Assembly (NCBI GenBank): GCA_002839205.1
Contig: PGXP01000071.1
Location: forward strand, 1 to 7,901
Length of the DNA stretch: 7,901 nt
Direction of reading: 5' to 3'
Origin: Spirochaetae bacterium HGW-Spirochaetae-9
Lineage (GTDB): Bacteria > Spirochaetota > Spirochaetia > Treponematales > Rectinemataceae
Below the pieces are notes generated by a model, which had not been told where the DNA came from, did not search any database, and saw only the letters and a list, made by a program, of their open reading frames with translations. The translations under genes were made by a program, and so were the position numbers. Positions 4,753 through 7,901 of this stretch are shown here, one piece after another. Positions within the stretch are counted from its first letter, which is position 1. Every line of letters starts with the position of its first letter.

Positions 4753-7700
4753 TTGATCCATAAAAAAGTTGCTTGGCTGGCAATAGCCGCTATACTTCTC
4801 ACTTTTTTCTCCTGTGAAACCCAGCCCGATGTCCCGCTCCTTGTAGCCGAGGTCATACCGACAACAACGACGACGGTTCGACCCCCGGTGATGATTGTGT
4901 CACAGACCCCTACCACAACTACGACAATCGCGCCTCGCCCCAAGCCTATACTTCCCTCGATATCCGAACCTGAATACAGGAACCTTTTCGCTACGGTCAG
5001 CAGTACCTTCAAAGAGCTATTCTTCTACGAAATTGAAGAACTCTTACCTGAGGAGTTTTCGCAGGCCTCCGCGCAGTTCCAATCTGCGAGGATGAGTTAC
5101 GAGACACAGATATGGCGTTGGCCTTATGACGAAGAAGCAGCTTATCCCTTCGCCGAGGACTTGAGAAACGCGGGCAAGGCCCTGAGCCTCATTCTGGAGA
5201 AGGGCCTTCCTTTGCGCGCCGACGCTGAAAAAGCCAAGGCGGAAAGTCTGGCTGACATTCTTCGCCCAGCGGAACGCCCCGCGCGCGTATCCGAGAGGCT
5301 CGCCAAGGCTGAGAATGAATATGCCGCGGGTAAGGATATCCATACGAAGGCGCTGTATCGCGACACGATCGCCGCCTTCAGAAGCGCTATCATCCTCTAT
5401 CGTTCGGCGGACACCCGATCAAAGACTGAAGATCTTCGAGCTAAAGTGACTGCGTCGGGCTACGGGAAATATTCGCCTTACCATCGGGACGAAGCGGAGC
5501 GTTATCGTGCGGAAGACGAATCGCTTTTCGCGGTTTCGGATGACGCCGCGATCGCCAGGGGCACCGAATTATTGGAAAAAGCCTCAGGCTTCTACGAAAA
5601 TATCCTTGCCTGGGGCGCCGAGCGAGAGGCTATAGAAGCGATGGACAGAGCCCTCATAGCGCGCCAGTCGGCCGACTGGTATTATGCCGAAGCTAATGCC
5701 ACACAAGAGTATTCAAGCGCTGCGGCGAGCTTTTCCGCGGCCGAATCGCGGCAGGAATCCCAGCATTTCAACGAAGCCACCGCGCTCTACAACGATTCGG
5801 CAGCGGCGTTTGAGATAGCCCGTCTCAGCGCCGAAACCTTGGAATACACGACAAAATCGTCACTTCAGACAGCGGCCCAGGCCGCTTTTATCCAAAAGGA
5901 AAGGCTGCGAGAACAGGGTATCGAATTGGACAGCCACTTCCTTGAAGCCGAAGAGCTTATAACATCAGCCGATAACAAGCTCTCCCTGGCCATGTATGCC
6001 AGCTCGCGACAGGATTCCCTCGATGCCTTAGACCGTATAAAAGGCTCGGAAGAAAGGCTCCGAAGCCTGCTCAACGGAAGGGAAGCCGAGCGCGAAGCCG
6101 CCAGGCTGAAAGAAGCCGAACGATTGGCCTCGGAAAAGAAGGCACAGGAAGAAGCCGATAGGCTTGACTTGGAGGAGAGGTTGAGGACGGCAGAGTCGCA
6201 GCGGCAGGCTACGGAGGCTCAGGCTACGACTCAGGCGGCCGCACATGCCATCGAGATAGCGGCAAAGGACGCCGAACTGGAAGCCCTTCGCACAGCCCTG
6301 GCTGTCACGGAAGCCGAACGCCTTGCTGCCGAACGAGCCGCCACTCAAGCAGAAGCCGCGAGAAAAGCCGCACAAGACGAGCAGGACGCGCGGGATCTAC
6401 TGGCCGCGCAGGCCGCTGCCGATGCGGCAGAGGCGGCAACCCGCGCCGCCGAAGAGACCGCCCGGGAAAAAGCCGCGCAGGGAGCCGCAGCCGCCGCAGC
6501 GCAGGCCGAAGTAGCGGCCAATGCCGCTCAGGCGGAAGCCGCGAGAAAAGCCGCACAGGACGAGCAGCACGCGAGAGATCTACAGGCTTGCCAGGCCGCT
6601 GCCGCAGCGCAGGCTGCCGCAGCCGCAGCCGCGCAGGTAACCGTGCAAACCGCCGCCTTGCGCGCCGAGGCGATTGCCGCGATCGAGCAGGCTCGACAGC
6701 GCTACGACTGGGCGGTGTCGAAAAACGCGAATAATAATTACCCTGAAGCCCTCGCCAGCGGAGAGGTAGCCCTCGGCAACGCAAGCAGCGCGCTCTCTTC
6801 AGGAGACACCGAAACTGCACTCGCCCAAGCCCGCTCGGCCTTCGCCACCCTCTCGAGCATCAAGGAATATGCCGAGTTTCCGGCAGCCTATATCATCGAC
6901 CTCCTGCCCGAACGCAAGAACATCGACAGTTTCACGAGTATTGCCGCTGCCGAATACGGTTACAATGACCACAGGAAGTGGCCCGTTTTGTACGAAGCGA
7001 ACCGGTCCATCCTCAAGGATCCCTCAAACCCCAACCTCCTGCTTTCCGGTCAAACTGTCGTCATTCCAAGCATCAAAAATGAGCTGCGGAGCGGCATCTG
7101 GGATCCGAAAAAGACTTACCCCGTTTTCGAAAAAGGCCCCGATTCCGACAGTGAAGTGCTCGGCGCCATCGACCAGCCGCTGCTCGATGAGCAGCGCGGC
7201 GTAGTGCAAAACGAAAAACGCCAGGGCGAAAACCAGCCCTATGGCCGGCGCGTGTTCACCGAACTGTTCCGCACCATGTACCCGGAAGGCCACCCTTACA
7301 GCTGGCCGACCATCGGCTCGATGGCCGACCTCGATGCCGCCAGCCTTGAAGACGTGAAGACCTGGTTCCGTACCTGGTACGGGCCAAACAATGCGGTGCT
7401 GGTGCTGGCTGGCGATATCGATCTGGCCACCGCGAAAACCAAGGTCACTCGCTATTTCGGCGACATCCCGGCCAGCGCCAGCGTGGCAAAAATGCCGGCG
7501 CAGATACCGCTGCGCAAAGAGCGCACCCGCGCCACCTTGCCTGATCGGGTGCCGCAACCGCGCATTTACCGCGCCTGGAACGTCACCCAGACCGGCACCG
7601 ACGATGCCACCCGCCTGGAGTTGATAGCCAACATTCTGGGCGGTGGCAAAAGCTCGCGCCTGTCGCGTCGCTTGGTACACGAAGAAAAGCTGGCCGACAA

Positions 7701-7901
7701 CGTGTCGGCGTTTGCCTTCACCCAGGAAATCGCCGGCAACTTTGTTTTGATCGCCGACATCAAGCCCGATGCCGATCTCGCCAAAGTGGAAAAAATCCTT
7801 GATGAGGAAGTGGCGCGCCTGCTCGCCGATGGGCCGAGCGCCGATGAGGTGGAAACCGCACGCACGGTAATCAAGGCCGGGTTTTTGCGTGGCATCGAGC
7901 G
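4753..7901 (+). CDS. Long Ala-rich coiled-coil lipoprotein with C-terminal LysM-like module, continuing in frame into an M16 peptidase fragment (partial at window end)
   Basis: The frame is open for 1049 codons with no stop before the window edge. TTG 4753 is favoured by GGGAG 6 bases upstream. Residues 1-20 are a lipoprotein signal (IHKK, hydrophobic core, TFFS) with C21 as the probable lipidated residue; the relaxed lipobox fits spirochaetes. Two Thr-rich linkers, PTTTTTVRPP (36-45) and PTTTTTIAPRP (53-63), tether the rest. Residues ~70-430 are mainly helical, with repeated SA(A)xxF/Y patterns like helical tethers. Residues ~437-650 are an Ala/Glu/Gln/Arg-rich coiled coil with an internal duplication. 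Residues ~710-775 form a degenerate LysM-like module (ending SGQTVVIPSI), followed by a GIWDPKKTY tail that I take as the natural C terminus. Past about residue 795 the protein becomes an M16 peptidase with different codon use. Role: likely an envelope- or peptidoglycan-anchored structural protein; substrate or partner unknown. Confidence 0.8.
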   Translation, partial: MIHKKVAWLAIAAILLTFFSCETQPDVPLLVAEVIPTTTTTVRPPVMIVSQTPTTTTTIAPRPKPILPSISEPEYRNLFATVSSTFKELFFYEIEELLPEEFSQASAQFQSARMSYETQIWRWPYDEEAAYPFAEDLRNAGKALSLILEKGLPLRADAEKAKAESLADILRPAERPARVSERLAKAENEYAAGKDIHTKALYRDTIAAFRSAIILYRSADTRSKTEDLRAKVTASGYGKYSPYHRDEAERYRAEDESLFAVSDDAAIARGTELLEKASGFYENILAWGAEREAIEAMDRALIARQSADWYYAEANATQEYSSAAASFSAAESRQESQHFNEATALYNDSAAAFEIARLSAETLEYTTKSSLQTAAQAAFIQKERLREQGIELDSHFLEAEELITSADNKLSLAMYASSRQDSLDALDRIKGSEERLRSLLNGREAEREAARLKEAERLASEKKAQEEADRLDLEERLRTAESQRQATEAQATTQAAAHAIEIAAKDAELEALRTALAVTEAERLAAERAATQAEAARKAAQDEQDARDLLAAQAAADAAEAATRAAEETAREKAAQGAAAAAAQAEVAANAAQAEAARKAAQDEQHARDLQACQAAAAAQAAAAAAAQVTVQTAALRAEAIAAIEQARQRYDWAVSKNANNNYPEALASGEVALGNASSALSSGDTETALAQARSAFATLSSIKEYAEFPAAYIIDLLPERKNIDSFTSIAAAEYGYNDHRKWPVLYEANRSILKDPSNPNLLLSGQTVVIPSIKNELRSGIWDPKKTYPVFEKGPDSDSEVLGAIDQPLLDEQRGVVQNEKRQGENQPYGRRVFTELFRTMYPEGHPYSWPTIGSMADLDAASLEDVKTWFRTWYGPNNAVLVLAGDIDLATAKTKVTRYFGDIPASASVAKMPAQIPLRKERTRATLPDRVPQPRIYRAWNVTQTGTDDATRLELIANILGGGKSSRLSRRLVHEEKLADNVSAFAFTQEIAGNFVLIADIKPDADLAKVEKILDEEVARLLADGPSADEVETARTVIKAGFLRGIE
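6346..6603 (+). repeat. Internal duplication in the coiled coil (75-bp copies, 183-bp offset)
   Basis: Copies at 6346-6420 and 6529-6603 match at 64 of 75 bases by hand count and encode QAEAARKAAQDEQDARDLLA and QAEAARKAAQDEQHARDLQA (residues 532-556 and 593-617 overall). The offset is exactly 61 codons, so the frame is kept. Most differences in the first half are synonymous, and divergence rises at the end. This suggests an older duplication of coiled-coil sequence. The second copy introduces a Cys codon (TGC, 6589-6591), rare in this region. Confidence 0.85.
7150..7901 (+). other. Internal fragment of an M16 (pitrilysin/insulinase-family) zinc metallopeptidase fused in frame
   Basis: From about codon 800 the translation matches the middle of bacterial M16 peptidases: LGAIDQPLLDEQRG, then VVQNEKRQGENQPYG, MYPEGHPYSWPTIGSM, the NNAVLVLAGDID strand (end of the first M16 domain) and ILGGGKSSRLSRRL from the second inactive-type domain. 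E821 in QNEKRQ corresponds to the third zinc ligand. The HxxEH motif, which should lie about 75 residues earlier, is absent because the sequence there belongs to the lipoprotein. Alone, this product could not bind catalytic zinc normally. Arg codons here are all CGC, CGG or CGT (20 of 20), and CTG dominates Leu. The upstream part uses AGG, AGA and CGA freely. The source looks proteobacterial (inference). The 3' end lies beyond the window. Confidence 0.85.

Noticed and set aside
6305..6820. 171-codon Arg/Leu/Pro-rich minus-strand frame
   Set aside because: It is the complement of the Ala-rich coiled coil; its composition follows directly from the GCC/GCG codons on the other strand.
7024..7680. 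218-codon minus-strand frame spanning the fusion point
   Set aside because: It is antisense to recognisable LysM-like and M16 sequence and crosses a compositional boundary, so it is not a natural gene.
1..7901. CRISPR array, insertion sequence or defence system
   Set aside because: No regularly spaced repeats, transposase motifs or nuclease/toxin signatures were found; the only repeats are inside coding linkers and the coiled coil.

Overview
The window is a GC-rich bacterial chromosomal segment with one lower-GC gene (4068-4652). The gene set suggests a diderm, possibly a spirochaete. The clues are a secreted MltD-like lytic transglycosylase, a very long Ala-rich lipoprotein with a relaxed lipobox, and a degenerate LysM domain of a kind I associate with treponeme-like genomes. 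This assignment is inference; no ribosomal marker is present.

Layout: (1) 2-103 is the C-terminal tail of an unidentified + strand gene whose stop overlaps the next start (ATGA). (2) 100-1509 (+) is an exported lytic transglycosylase with two LysM domains. (3) Convergent to it, 3766-1540 (-) is a two-gene unit: UDP-glucose 4-epimerase (galE), then an M20 metallopeptidase 19 bp downstream. (4) 3925-3828 (-) is tRNA-Phe(GAA) with its own terminator and a strong promoter. That promoter lies back to back with one for a + strand gene. (5) 4068-4652 (+) is an unrecognised secreted beta-rich protein. (6) 4653-4752 is an AT-rich intergenic stretch with two TATAAT hexamers. (7) From 4753 (+) a single open frame runs to the window end. 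Its first ~795 codons are a lipoprotein (Thr linkers, helical region, Ala-rich coiled coil, LysM-like module). Its last ~250 codons are an internal piece of an M16 (insulinase/pitrilysin-family) metallopeptidase.

The join at about 7125-7165 is the most notable point. Codon use changes abruptly: AGA/AGG/CGA make up 15 of 29 Arg codons in 6001-7140 but 0 of 20 from 7141 to the end. The M16 piece also lacks the HxxEH zinc motif. Either two genomes have been joined artificially in an assembly or a foreign gene fragment has recombined in frame. Until reads spanning the join are checked, an assembly chimera is the more economical reading.

Functionally, the transglycosylase and the LysM-like lipoprotein point to peptidoglycan remodelling and envelope organisation. 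GalE supplies UDP-galactose for surface glycans. The M20 enzyme probably trims peptides or acylated amino acids in the cytoplasm. I found no CRISPR array, insertion sequence or clear defence system, and no convincing undescribed system.
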